Assembly (NCBI GenBank): GCA_013042925.1
Contig: JABDPH010000469.1
Location: forward strand, 1 to 10,242
Reading direction: 5' to 3'
DNA from: Eudoraea sp.
GTDB taxonomy: Bacteria > Bacteroidota > Bacteroidia > Flavobacteriales > Flavobacteriaceae
DNA: 10,242 nt
The position numbers and the translations under genes are program-made. The notes under the pieces were generated by a model that did not search any database, was not told the DNA's origin, and worked only from the letters and a program-made list of their open reading frames with translations. This document shows positions 1-6,658 of this stretch, in pieces (the stretch's first letter is position 1; the number at the start of each line of letters is the position of its first letter).

Positions 1-394
1 AAGCAATACCATCTGCCACACCCAGTTGAGGCCCCAGATGGGAAATCATTCCCACAATCTTATACTCCTGTGTTCCAAAATGAAAACTTCGATCACGGCC
101 ATTTGTAAATCCACTGGACTTACCCTGCCATTGGGTAAATAAACGAAATAAAGGTATACCTCGCGTTGTGAAAACACCGAGGTTTCTGTGCATTGGAAGA
201 ATATATTCATCTTCATTCAAAGCAGTGGCCACCCCTACTGAAATAGCTTCCTGACCTATACCACTAAACCATTTAGATATCTTTCCCTGACGTAAGAGAA
301 TTAGCATCTTTTCTTCGATCATTCTTGGCTTTAACATGGCCCTGTAGAGCTCCAGTTGCTTATCTCTACCTATCCCCTTGCTTGAATATTGCAT
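1..394 (-). CDS. 2-oxo-acid dehydrogenase E1 component, N-terminal part (runs off left edge)
   Basis: This is the 5' part of a thiamine-diphosphate E1 gene; 131 codons are visible from the ATG at 394 and the reading frame is still open at the window edge. The translation begins MQYSSKGIGRDKQLELYRAM and shows the E1-alpha signatures: a GQEA stretch (residues 47-50) followed by a helix, the HRNLG segment (69-73), the GRDRSFHFG loop with His105 (100-107; compare the GRxxPxHxG loop of branched-chain E1-alpha), and the start of the core domain at GPQLGVADGIA. The GDG-type cofactor motif would lie outside the window. The E1 subunit decarboxylates a 2-oxo acid and passes the acyl group to lipoyl-E2 in the cytoplasm. 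In Bacteroidota the closest proteins I recall are alpha/beta fusions of about 660-690 residues, probably acting on branched-chain 2-oxo acids; the fusion cannot be confirmed here. It is divergent from the oxygenase gene. Confidence 0.88.
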   Translation of the reverse strand, partial: MQYSSKGIGRDKQLELYRAMLKPRMIEEKMLILLRQGKISKWFSGIGQEAISVGVATALNEDEYILPMHRNLGVFTTRGIPLFRLFTQWQGKSSGFTNGRDRSFHFGTQEYKIVGMISHLGPQLGVADGIA

Positions 395-495
395 ATTTCA
401 ACAAATAGTTTGTGCTTGTGATCCAGGTATAAATGTAACAAAATTGACCTCAATAAAACAGTAGAAATCCATGCATGTTTGCACTTAATATTTAT

Positions 496-503
496 TAACT
501 TTG
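496..503 (+). promoter_or_regulatory. Candidate Bacteroidota -7 promoter element
   Basis: TAACTTTG matches the Bacteroidota -7 consensus TAnnTTTG exactly. It lies 22 nt before the oxygenase ATG, which would give a 5' leader of roughly 15 nt. A TTTG at 478-481 is the nearest -33-like element, but its 14-nt spacing is shorter than the usual 17-23, so only the -7 element is well supported. Confidence 0.4.
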
Positions 504-525
504 GAAGTATATAAAATCCTTAGCT

Positions 526-1476
526 ATGAGCAGTATTCCCAGTGTAGACTTAAGAGATTATACTAGTGGTAATCCGGAGCGAAAAGAAAAGTTTACAAAA
601 GAAATAGGTAGCGCTTTTGAAAATATTGGCTTTGTAGCTCTAAGTGGTCATTTTCTTTCTGATGACCTGGTAAAAGATTTATATGGGGAAGTTAAAAAGT
701 TCTTTGATTTACCTCAGGCTGTCAAGGATTCTTATGAAATAGAAGGTATTGGAGGCCAAAGAGGCTATACCTCCTTTGGGAAAGAGCATGCAAAAGGAAG
801 AAAGGAAGGAGATTTAAAGGAGTTTTGGCATTTTGGTCAATATGTTGAAGATGATCCTATACTTGAAAAGGAATACCCGGAAAATGTCATCGTAAAAGAG
901 TTGCCAAAATTCAATACTGTTGGCAAAGAAACTTATAAGATGTTGGAGAAGACCGCCAAGTACGTGTTAAGAGCATTGGCGCTTCATCTGAATCTTCCTG
1001 AAACTTACTTTGATGGCTATATTAAAAATGGCAATTCCATTTTAAGACCTATTCACTATCCTCCTATTGTTAATGAACCTAAAAATGCTGTGAGAGCGGC
1101 CGCTCATGGAGATATAAACCTCATAACTTTGCTTATGGGAGCACATGGCAGAGGCCTTCAGGTCCAAAATCATAAAGGAGAATGGATTGATGCAATTGCC
1201 ACAACAGATCAGTTAATGATTAATGTCGGCGATATGCTTTCGCGCCTATCCAACGAAAAACTTAAATCTACGGTCCACAGAGTGGTTAATCCTCCTCGTG
1301 AATTATGGAATACTTCCAGATATTCCATTCCGTTTTTTATGCATCCTATAAGCAGTATGCCTCTTAACTGCCTCAATAATTGTATTGATGAAGAGCATCA
1401 TAAACGTTTTGATGATATCACAGCAGGAGAGTTTTTAAATGAACGCCTAATAGATCTCGGCTTAATTAAAAAGTGA
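526..1476 (+). CDS. Isopenicillin N synthase-family Fe(II)/2-oxoglutarate-dependent oxygenase
   Basis: This 316-residue cytoplasmic protein has the two-part layout of plant/fungal/bacterial IPNS-like oxygenases. An N-terminal DIOX_N-type region covers about residues 3-120 (IPSVDLRDY, then a GFVALSGH segment at 35-42). A jelly-roll 2OG-Fe(II) domain covers about 165-275. The iron-binding triad is complete: His194 and Asp196 in AAAHGDINLITLL and His251 in STVHRVVNPP. The co-substrate-binding RxS motif is Arg265-Ser267 in SRYSIPFF, arguing for 2-oxoglutarate use. The family oxidises small molecules by coupling O2 and 2-oxoglutarate turnover, but the substrate cannot be read from sequence. True isopenicillin N synthase is unlikely because no beta-lactam genes are nearby. 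Length is normal and the ATG at 526 follows a TAnnTTTG element. The divergent neighbour is an E1 dehydrogenase; a shared metabolic role is only a guess. Confidence 0.88.
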   Translation: MSSIPSVDLRDYTSGNPERKEKFTKEIGSAFENIGFVALSGHFLSDDLVKDLYGEVKKFFDLPQAVKDSYEIEGIGGQRGYTSFGKEHAKGRKEGDLKEFWHFGQYVEDDPILEKEYPENVIVKELPKFNTVGKETYKMLEKTAKYVLRALALHLNLPETYFDGYIKNGNSILRPIHYPPIVNEPKNAVRAAAHGDINLITLLMGAHGRGLQVQNHKGEWIDAIATTDQLMINVGDMLSRLSNEKLKSTVHRVVNPPRELWNTSRYSIPFFMHPISSMPLNCLNNCIDEEHHKRFDDITAGEFLNERLIDLGLIKK

Positions 1477-1573
1477 TTTTTTACTTTAAATAAAAGTATA
1501 TATATAATTATATATCAAGAACTTATGTATACAATATTATCGTATGTAAGACATTAATTTCAGAAGTATTAAA

Positions 1574-1903
1574 ATGGATTTAAAAGATCAACTAAAGAAT
1601 TTATTTCCGGAGCATGTTTCCTCAGAAGCAGATAAAGTTACTGAGAAGAAACCAGAACTGTGGCTACAGAAAGAGCCCATAATCTGTAAATATGAAAAAA
1701 GAAAAGGTAAACCTATCACTATTTTGGAGGGGTATAGCGGAGCTGAAAAAGATTTTAAGAAATTAGCTCAGGATTTAAAGAAAAAATTAAGTGTAGGCGG
1801 CACATTTAAAAACAATTCCATAATAATTCAGGGGGATTACCGAGACAAAATAATGACCTTGCTTCAGGAAATGGGTTTTAGAACAAAACGAGTGGGAGGT
1901 TAA
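1574..1903 (+). CDS. SUI1/YciH-family translation factor (eIF1-like)
   Basis: This 109-residue protein matches the bacterial YciH/SUI1 family in length and layout. A short charged N-terminal tail (residues 1-35) is followed by a SUI1 fold (about 36-107). The typical pattern is present: RKGKPITILEGY, then a helix with FKKLAQDLKKKL, the conserved VGGTF turn (74-78), IIIQGDYRDKI (83-93), and the C-terminal GFRTKRVGG. Archaeal and eukaryotic eIF1 act on the small ribosomal subunit in start-codon selection; E. coli YciH is reported to influence initiation fidelity in vitro, with an unsettled role in vivo. The gene stands alone: 97 nt of very AT-rich DNA precede it and 140 nt follow. I saw no convincing promoter match. 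The closest alternative name is 'stress response translation initiation inhibitor YciH'. Confidence 0.9.
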   Translation: MDLKDQLKNLFPEHVSSEADKVTEKKPELWLQKEPIICKYEKRKGKPITILEGYSGAEKDFKKLAQDLKKKLSVGGTFKNNSIIIQGDYRDKIMTLLQEMGFRTKRVGG

Positions 1904-1912
1904 CTTTACTCC

Positions 1913-1932
1913 TGTTTTTATGTTCAAAAACA
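1913..1932 (+). terminator. Weak hairpin downstream of the SUI1 gene, possible terminator
   Basis: TGTTTTT (1913-1919) and AAAAACA (1926-1932) form a perfect 7-bp inverted repeat around a 6-nt loop, starting 10 nt after the stop codon. The stem is almost all A:T, and the nearest T-run begins about 11 nt further on. This makes it a weak candidate for a factor-independent terminator. Confidence 0.22.
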
Positions 1933-1984
1933 AATCACGAAATTTTTTTAACGATTTTTTCAGATGTTTTTCTGTTAATTTGTT

Positions 1985-2014
1985 TTTGTTTTTTTCGATT
2001 AAATGTTATTTTTA
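1985..2014 (+). promoter_or_regulatory. Candidate Bacteroidota promoter for the DUF1835 operon
   Basis: TTTG at 1985-1988, an 18-nt spacer and TATTTTTA at 2007-2014 resemble TTTG-N19-TAnnTTTG with one mismatch in the last -7 base. Transcription would start near 2020, leaving about 23 nt before the ATG at 2044. The surrounding T-rich tract (1943-2013) makes chance matches more likely. Confidence 0.4.
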
Positions 2015-2043
2015 GACGTTATAAACTAAACTACCTAATCATA

Positions 2044-2976
2044 ATGAGTTCCCAATTGCATATCACCAACGGGGATAGTTTCACCCAAAGATTAAAAACA
2101 CTAAAACTTAAGGGTGACATAATCACCTGGCGGGAAATGCTTTGCGAGGGAAAAACGGAAACTAATGTAGGTAGTGAATCGTTTTGGAAAACTCGTTTTG
2201 ATTTTCTTCATAAAAATTACAAGGTCAGTAAGTCCTGGTTTGTTGAGAAGACCTTAAAAGAATATCGTTCTCTTTGTAATCATAAACAGCAAGATCAGAT
2301 TATACTTTGGTTTGAATACGACCTATTTTGCCAGATAAATATGCTCGCCGTCTTAAGTTGGCTAAAGAAACACAGGAGATATGCTGAAATATATTTGGTA
2401 TGCAGTGGGGATGAGGATGAAACAAATCGTTTGTACGGGCTCAGCGATTTAAATGATGAACAAATTTTAAATTCTTATGCTAATAAGACAAAGCTCTCCC
2501 AGAATGATATAGAATATGCAGATTATGTCTGGCAATTGTATTGCAGTGATAATCCTATCCGATTAGAAAATCTGATGGATTTTGATAATTATCAATTTGA
2601 CTATCTCTCTGATGCTATCAAAGTTCACTTAAAAAGGTTTCCTACCATTAAAAATGGTTTGAACGAACTGGAGAATCGCGTTCTTGAATATTCTCTTCAA
2701 CAAAAACCAAAATCTAAAAAACAATTACTAAATAAACTACTTGAAAATCAAGGATTTTATGGTTTTGGTGACACTCAATACGAGCGAGTAATTTCTAACC
2801 TGCGGCCACTTTTTTCTTCATTCAATCCCGTACGGTTAACAGCAAAAGGAAAAGAAATACTCGATGGACAAACCAATTATTATTCTCAAATAAGAGACAG
2901 TGAAGACTATCTGGGAGGCGCATTAAAGTATAATTTCTTATATAATACGGAGTCCGACAGAATTTTAAAACTGTAG
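2044..2976 (+). CDS. DUF1835 domain-containing protein, function unknown
   Basis: This 310-residue soluble protein has the DUF1835 hallmarks. Near the N-terminus is the HITNGDS motif (6-12), followed by GDIITWREMLCEG (24-36), a pattern usually read as His-x-x-Asn-Gly-Asp and Trp-Arg-Glu. A second conserved block is LWFEYDLFCQINMLAVL (88-104). The C-terminal half contains FPTIKNGLNELENRVLE (199-215) and a helix-turn-helix-like stretch ending LTAKGKEIL (265-273), which I infer may be a winged-helix-like module. No signal peptide or membrane segment is seen. Family function is not established as far as I know. It is the first gene of a three-gene run: the stop codon is separated by one base from the nucleoside phosphorylase ATG, so co-transcription and coupled translation are likely. 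A promoter-like element lies 30 nt upstream. Confidence 0.82.
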   Translation: MSSQLHITNGDSFTQRLKTLKLKGDIITWREMLCEGKTETNVGSESFWKTRFDFLHKNYKVSKSWFVEKTLKEYRSLCNHKQQDQIILWFEYDLFCQINMLAVLSWLKKHRRYAEIYLVCSGDEDETNRLYGLSDLNDEQILNSYANKTKLSQNDIEYADYVWQLYCSDNPIRLENLMDFDNYQFDYLSDAIKVHLKRFPTIKNGLNELENRVLEYSLQQKPKSKKQLLNKLLENQGFYGFGDTQYERVISNLRPLFSSFNPVRLTAKGKEILDGQTNYYSQIRDSEDYLGGALKYNFLYNTESDRILKL

Positions 2977-2977
2977 T

Positions 2978-3850
2978 ATGCAGCTGAGTGCTTCTGAGCT
3001 CATTCTTAATGCTGATAACAGCATATATCACCTTAATTTATTACCTCAAGACCTGGCAGAGACCGTCATTGTTGTCGGTGACCAAAACCGAGTTCCATTA
3101 GTTTCTAAATATTTTGATACAATAGAAGTAAAAAAAGGAAAAAGGGAATTTATTACTCATACAGGAATGCTCAATGGAACCAGAATTTCTGTAGTTTCAT
3201 CAGGCATTGGAGCAGACAATATTGATATTGTAATTAATGAGCTCGATGCATTGGTTAATATTGATTTCGAGACTAGAACAATAAAAGAAAATAAAACTAG
3301 TCTGGACATTGTCCGTGTTGGTACTTCGGGCGGACTTCAGCCCTATATTGAAACAGATACCTTTATATTAAGTGAATATGCCATTGGTTTTGATAATGTG
3401 CTTCATTTCTACGATAGTGAACATATTCAACACCCAGAAATTCAGCTTGCATTTATAGATCAAACGGCATGGTCTGTCTTTAAATCTATTCCCTATGTTG
3501 TGGAGTCCGATCTTCAATTAACCGAAAAACTACGCTCAGATAGCGTTATTATGGGCTTCACAGGTACAAATGTTGGTTTTTATGGACCCCAGGGACGTAG
3601 ATTGCGATTACTATTGGAGGACAATGACCTGAATTCCAAGTTAAGCTCTTTTGAGTATAATGGAATGAGGATTACGAATCTGGAAATGGAAACATCAGCT
3701 ATTTATGGCCTTTCAAAATTAATGGGTCACAGAGCGGCATCAATGAACTGTATATTAGCAAATAGAAGTACAGGTCAGTTTTCTAAAGATCCGGTTAAAA
3801 CTATAGATGCTCTTATTAAGTATACGCTTGAAAAACTCACGGCATATTGA
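2978..3850 (+). CDS. Nucleoside phosphorylase (uridine phosphorylase-like, PNP/UDP family)
   Basis: This 290-residue protein belongs to the hexameric PNP/uridine phosphorylase superfamily. Visible landmarks are the phosphate-binding GDQNR (34-38, as in the GDxxR of uridine phosphorylase), SSGIGADNIDI (74-84), the RVGTSGG loop (113-119) that contacts phosphate and ribose, a GPQGR segment (203-207) in the place where uridine phosphorylase holds uracil with Gln and Arg, and LEMET (235-239), whose Glu-Met-Glu binds ribose. It should cleave a (pyrimidine) nucleoside with phosphate to base plus ribose-1-phosphate in the cytoplasm. Uridine is my best guess, but purine or modified nucleosides remain possible. 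It is somewhat longer than E. coli Udp (about 253 residues), owing mostly to an N-terminal extension and an insert around residues 92-108. It starts 1 nt after the DUF1835 gene and overlaps the next gene by 4 nt. Confidence 0.86.
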   Translation: MQLSASELILNADNSIYHLNLLPQDLAETVIVVGDQNRVPLVSKYFDTIEVKKGKREFITHTGMLNGTRISVVSSGIGADNIDIVINELDALVNIDFETRTIKENKTSLDIVRVGTSGGLQPYIETDTFILSEYAIGFDNVLHFYDSEHIQHPEIQLAFIDQTAWSVFKSIPYVVESDLQLTEKLRSDSVIMGFTGTNVGFYGPQGRRLRLLLEDNDLNSKLSSFEYNGMRITNLEMETSAIYGLSKLMGHRAASMNCILANRSTGQFSKDPVKTIDALIKYTLEKLTAY

Positions 3851-4698
3851 AAACTGTTAAGATTATTGGAGTCCCCGAGCATTTTAATTATGCCTGGCTC
3901 ATGGCTATAGAAGAAGGCTCATTTGAAACAAGAGGGATTAACCTGATATGGACAGATGTTCCGGAAGGTACCGGGAAGATGTGTGCCATGCTGGAAGAAG
4001 GTCGGGCAGACCTGGCTATTATTCTCACTGAAGGCATTGTAAAAAGTATTATTGAAGGTAATCCTGTAAAAATAGTCCAGGAGTATATAGCTACACCCCT
4101 TCAATGGGGTATCCACGTAGCTGCTGATAGTGAATTCCAAAATATGGCGGATCTACAAAATGCAACTGTGGCAATTAGCAGGTTTGGCAGTGGCAGCCAT
4201 CTTATGTCCTTTGTGAATGCCCAATCTAACGGATGGGATACATCTTCACTTAATTTCCATATAGTGAATACCCTGGATGGTGCTATAGACGCTCTAAAAT
4301 TGGGGACAGCAGATTATTTTATGTGGGAACACTTTACGACTAAACCTATTGTTGATTCAGGCATATTCAGAAGACTTGCAGACTGCCCTACTCCATGGCC
4401 TTGTTTTGTTATCGCTGCTACTGAATCGTTTCTAAATAAGAATAGAAAAATACTCCAACATATTTTAGAGATCATTAATCTTTACACCACTGAATTGAAA
4501 CATATCCCCAGTATTGACAGGACAATTTCTAACAAATATGAACAACGTATTGAGGATGTACGAGAATGGTTAGGCCTAACAGAATGGAGCCAGTCTCAAA
4601 TAAGTCTAGAAACAATAAACATCGTACAGGATTATCTCTTTAAATTAAAATTGATCAAGAATAAACTTGATATTGACGAGCTAATCACCAGTTTATAG
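3847..4698 (+). CDS. Periplasmic-binding-protein-fold protein without signal peptide (NMT1/ABC substrate-binding-like)
   Basis: This 283-residue protein looks like a type II periplasmic binding protein of the NMT1/ABC substrate-binding kind. It has a first beta strand VKIIGVPEHFNYAWLMAIEEG (4-24), the FETRGINLIW strand typical of these folds (26-35), EEGRADLAIILTEG (50-63), a hinge-crossing strand, LQNATVAISRFGSGSHLM (103-120) and GAIDALKLGTADYFMWE (145-161). There is no signal peptide or lipobox, so it should be cytoplasmic, and no permease or ATPase gene is nearby. That suggests a sensor or an enzyme on a binding-protein scaffold, as with THI5-type or MqnA/MqnD proteins, rather than a transport subunit; this is inference. 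Translation starts at TTG (3847), overlapping the phosphorylase stop by 4 nt. The first ATG would delete the first strand. Its 3' end overlaps ung by 14 nt, tail to tail. Confidence 0.75.
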   Translation: MKTVKIIGVPEHFNYAWLMAIEEGSFETRGINLIWTDVPEGTGKMCAMLEEGRADLAIILTEGIVKSIIEGNPVKIVQEYIATPLQWGIHVAADSEFQNMADLQNATVAISRFGSGSHLMSFVNAQSNGWDTSSLNFHIVNTLDGAIDALKLGTADYFMWEHFTTKPIVDSGIFRRLADCPTPWPCFVIAATESFLNKNRKILQHILEIINLYTTELKHIPSIDRTISNKYEQRIEDVREWLGLTEWSQSQISLETINIVQDYLFKLKLIKNKLDIDELITSL

Positions 4699-5350
4699 GC
4701 GTTTTACCCATATTCTTCAAGAGTTCATTTGTCTTGCTGAAGTGTTTGTTCCCAAACCAAAGACCTCTGTTGGCGCTTAAAGGTGAGGGATGTCCGGAAG
4801 TAAGAATGTGGTGTTTCGAGGTATCAATCAAGCTAATCTTCTTTCTTGCATATCCTCCCCATAACAGAAATACCAACCCTTCTTTATCTGCTGAAAGCTT
4901 GCGTATCACTGCATCAGTAAAAACTTCCCAACCCTTATTCTGATGACTACCGGCACTATGCGCCCTGACAGTTAAAGTGGCATTTAGCAACAACACACCC
5001 TGGTCTGCCCAGTGTTCAAGGTTACCGCTTTTAGGGTATGGTTTCCCAATATCTGTCTCTATTTCCTTAAATATATTTATTAAAGATGGTGGATGTGGAA
5101 TTCCGTCTTTTACGGAAAAACAGAGGCCATTAGCCTGATTGGGTCCGTGGTAAGGGTCCTGACCAATGATCACCACTTTGGTGAGCTCGAAATTGGAGTG
5201 GTCAAAGGCAGCAAATATGTTATTCCCTTTAGGATAGCAGGTTGTCGAACGATATTCATCTCTAACAAACCGTACCAATGTATCGAAATAGGGTTTTTGG
5301 AATTCGGATTGGAGCTGACTCTGCCAGCTCGGATGAATAGCAACGTTCAT
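4685..5350 (-). CDS. ung: Uracil-DNA glycosylase, family 1
   Basis: Ung removes uracil from DNA by cutting the N-glycosidic bond, starting base-excision repair after cytosine deamination or dUTP incorporation. The 221-residue length is normal. All family 1 motifs are present: the water-activating loop GQDPYHG (63-69, catalytic Asp65 and Tyr67), the uracil-stacking Phe78 in NGLCFSV, the PPSL proline-rich loop (87-90), LLLNATLTV with uracil-reading Asn124, and the Leu-intercalation loop HPSPLSA (187-193) with His187. The ATG at 5350 is the natural start, giving an N-terminus of MNVAIHPSW. It lies 89 nt downstream of the DUF6340-like lipoprotein gene on the same strand, with its own promoter-like element in that gap. 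Its stop codon lies inside the end of the convergent binding-protein-fold gene. Confidence 0.97.
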   Translation of the reverse strand: MNVAIHPSWQSQLQSEFQKPYFDTLVRFVRDEYRSTTCYPKGNNIFAAFDHSNFELTKVVIIGQDPYHGPNQANGLCFSVKDGIPHPPSLINIFKEIETDIGKPYPKSGNLEHWADQGVLLLNATLTVRAHSAGSHQNKGWEVFTDAVIRKLSADKEGLVFLLWGGYARKKISLIDTSKHHILTSGHPSPLSANRGLWFGNKHFSKTNELLKNMGKTPINW

Positions 5351-5375
5351 TTAACAAAGGACTTAGTAATCGTTG

Positions 5376-5408
5376 TAAAATTAAATCAATAATAACGACT
5401 TTACCAAA
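5376..5408 (-). promoter_or_regulatory. Candidate promoter upstream of ung
   Basis: Read on the minus strand, TTTG (5408-5405), a 21-nt spacer and TAATTTTA (5383-5376) resemble the Bacteroidota promoter with one mismatch in the last -7 base. The start site would be near 5370, about 20 nt before the ung ATG. The sequence is AT-rich, so chance is possible. Confidence 0.33.
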
Positions 5409-5439
5409 TCAATAGCGATGTTCTAATCTGTCTGGAAAG

Positions 5440-6516
5440 CTATTTGGAAGTTAAAGGTTCGGATTGTTGCAAATGAAGCAATTGATTTTGCTGCTGTCTG
5501 TACTCCAATGCTTCAATATACGCCGCAAAGTATTTTGACCGGTTTTTAGTATTAGCTCTAATTGCCCATTCCATTGCAGCTGTCAGATTATTGTTTCGTT
5601 CATTCAAAACTGCGAGGTTATAGCAGGCTTTACTGCTTATTTTCGGATCTGGATTTTCCGCTTCTTTTTTCCATAGATCCGCAGCTAATTCCCAATTACC
5701 AGATAGTGTATAGGCTTCGGCCTCTTCGAATATTGGTGTGCATTTTACATAATATTCCCTGGTTATACTATGCTCATAGGGCTGCAGTCTGGCACCATAG
5801 GAACTTCCTGTTTGTTTGCCCTGTTCTACTATATCTTTTGCTCTGTCTTCTATTGCCTGCAGTGCTTCATACGGATCAAGTCCCTTAGCAGTTGAAACAA
5901 TCTGATTGTTAAAAGTAAATTCATCAATAAGCAGCTTGTTCGAGGGGTCATAAATTCGCCAGCCGTTTTCAATCAAGGTTTCTAGTGTAATCTGGTGCGC
6001 TGGAACTTTTTCTTTAACACGTAATAAATTAAGTTGATCCATCGTGGTTTTCTTTAAAGATACCTTGGTGTCCGAATCATAATAAGCCATTGAAAAAATA
6101 GCATCAACCTTATGTCTTTGACATAATGCTTCGACTACGTCCCAGTCTAAATAGTTTCCATTATTATCAGGATTTTTCTCATTTTGCACTAAATCTTCCA
6201 TCAATATGATGGTATCAAAACGACTGTCGCCAGTAAGTTCATTATATAAACCTTTGATTGCCGCATCCCTTGCTTCTTTGGCAAGTTGTTGATTTTCTCT
6301 TGAAATGAGCTGGTGCAGTCCGGTTTGTTCTTTCTCTTCCTTTAAATGTACTTTACCTCCTATTATCCCTACTCTTTTAATCGTATTGGAAAGAGATACC
6401 GGAGCAGGCTCTATGGTTAGAATATCAACATTCCTCGTAGTACTGCAACTAGTTATTATTACAAGCAGGAACAACAAGCAAATTCTATGGTAAGATCTTC
6501 TCATATAAAACTGCAT
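5440..6516 (-). CDS. Predicted lipoprotein with TPR-like C-terminus (DUF6340-like)
   Basis: The N-terminus is a clear lipoprotein signal: positively charged MRRSYHR, a hydrophobic run LLFLLVIIT, and a lipobox ending at Cys24. The mature protein should be anchored by acylation, probably on the outer membrane facing the periplasm. Residues about 46-235 form an uncharacterised domain beginning IKRVGIIGGK, including DWDVVEALCQRHKVDAIFSMAYYD (124-147). Residues about 262-340 look like one or two tetratricopeptide-type helical hairpins (EAEAYTLSGNWELAADLWKK, then KACYNLAVLNERNNNLTAAMEWA). This resembles the DUF6340 family of Bacteroidota lipoproteins, named from memory; function is unknown. ATG codons at 6516 and 6504 are both possible, and the second gives the more typical signal peptide. 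It is divergent from mutS2 and upstream of ung. No partner gene is evident. Confidence 0.72.
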   Translation of the reverse strand: MQFYMRRSYHRICLLFLLVIITSCSTTRNVDILTIEPAPVSLSNTIKRVGIIGGKVHLKEEKEQTGLHQLISRENQQLAKEARDAAIKGLYNELTGDSRFDTIILMEDLVQNEKNPDNNGNYLDWDVVEALCQRHKVDAIFSMAYYDSDTKVSLKKTTMDQLNLLRVKEKVPAHQITLETLIENGWRIYDPSNKLLIDEFTFNNQIVSTAKGLDPYEALQAIEDRAKDIVEQGKQTGSSYGARLQPYEHSITREYYVKCTPIFEEAEAYTLSGNWELAADLWKKEAENPDPKISSKACYNLAVLNERNNNLTAAMEWAIRANTKNRSKYFAAYIEALEYRQQQNQLLHLQQSEPLTSK

Positions 6517-6608
6517 ACTTAGTCTATAGCTATTAAAACAGCTGATTATGTATGATTATTGCCCTTAACAGTAAAATATGCGCTCATTTTACTCATTGAA
6601 CAATAGAA

Positions 6609-6639
6609 TTTTCAAAATCACACCTATTCCATACCTTTG
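6609..6639 (+). promoter_or_regulatory. Promoter of mutS2, near-consensus Bacteroidota type
   Basis: TACCTTTG at 6632-6639 matches TAnnTTTG exactly. It is preceded, at a 19-nt spacing, by TTTT (6609-6612), three of four bases of the -33 TTTG. Transcription would start near 6646, 13 nt before the ATG at 6659. This placement is the main reason for choosing that ATG over the one at 6578. Confidence 0.6.
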
Positions 6640-6658
6640 CCATCTGCAATTCCCGGTA

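Noticed and set aside
526..1476. True isopenicillin N synthase (beta-lactam biosynthesis)
   Set aside because: No ACV synthetase or other beta-lactam gene is in the window, and the RxS motif with an intact triad occurs in many family members with other substrates.
1500..1515. Perfect 16-nt AT palindrome between the oxygenase and SUI1 genes
   Set aside because: It consists only of alternating A and T in a very AT-rich gap, so a chance or low-complexity origin is likelier than an operator or terminator.
2978..4698. Futalosine menaquinone pathway pair (MqnB-like phosphorylase plus MqnD/MqnA-like binding-protein fold)
   Set aside because: The phosphorylase motifs (GDQNR, GPQGR, EMET) fit the uridine phosphorylase type rather than futalosine hydrolase, no MqnC/MqnE radical-SAM gene is present, and flavobacteria normally use the classical Men pathway. 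The fold resemblance alone is not enough.
5093..5392. Plus-strand 99-residue ORF antisense to ung
   Set aside because: It lies almost wholly opposite conserved ung motifs and resembles no known family; it is explained as a shadow of ung.
5562..5888. Plus-strand 108-residue ORF opposite the lipoprotein
   Set aside because: Its leucine/tyrosine/cysteine-rich composition is what the antisense of a lysine- and glutamate-rich gene gives, and it has no start context of its own.
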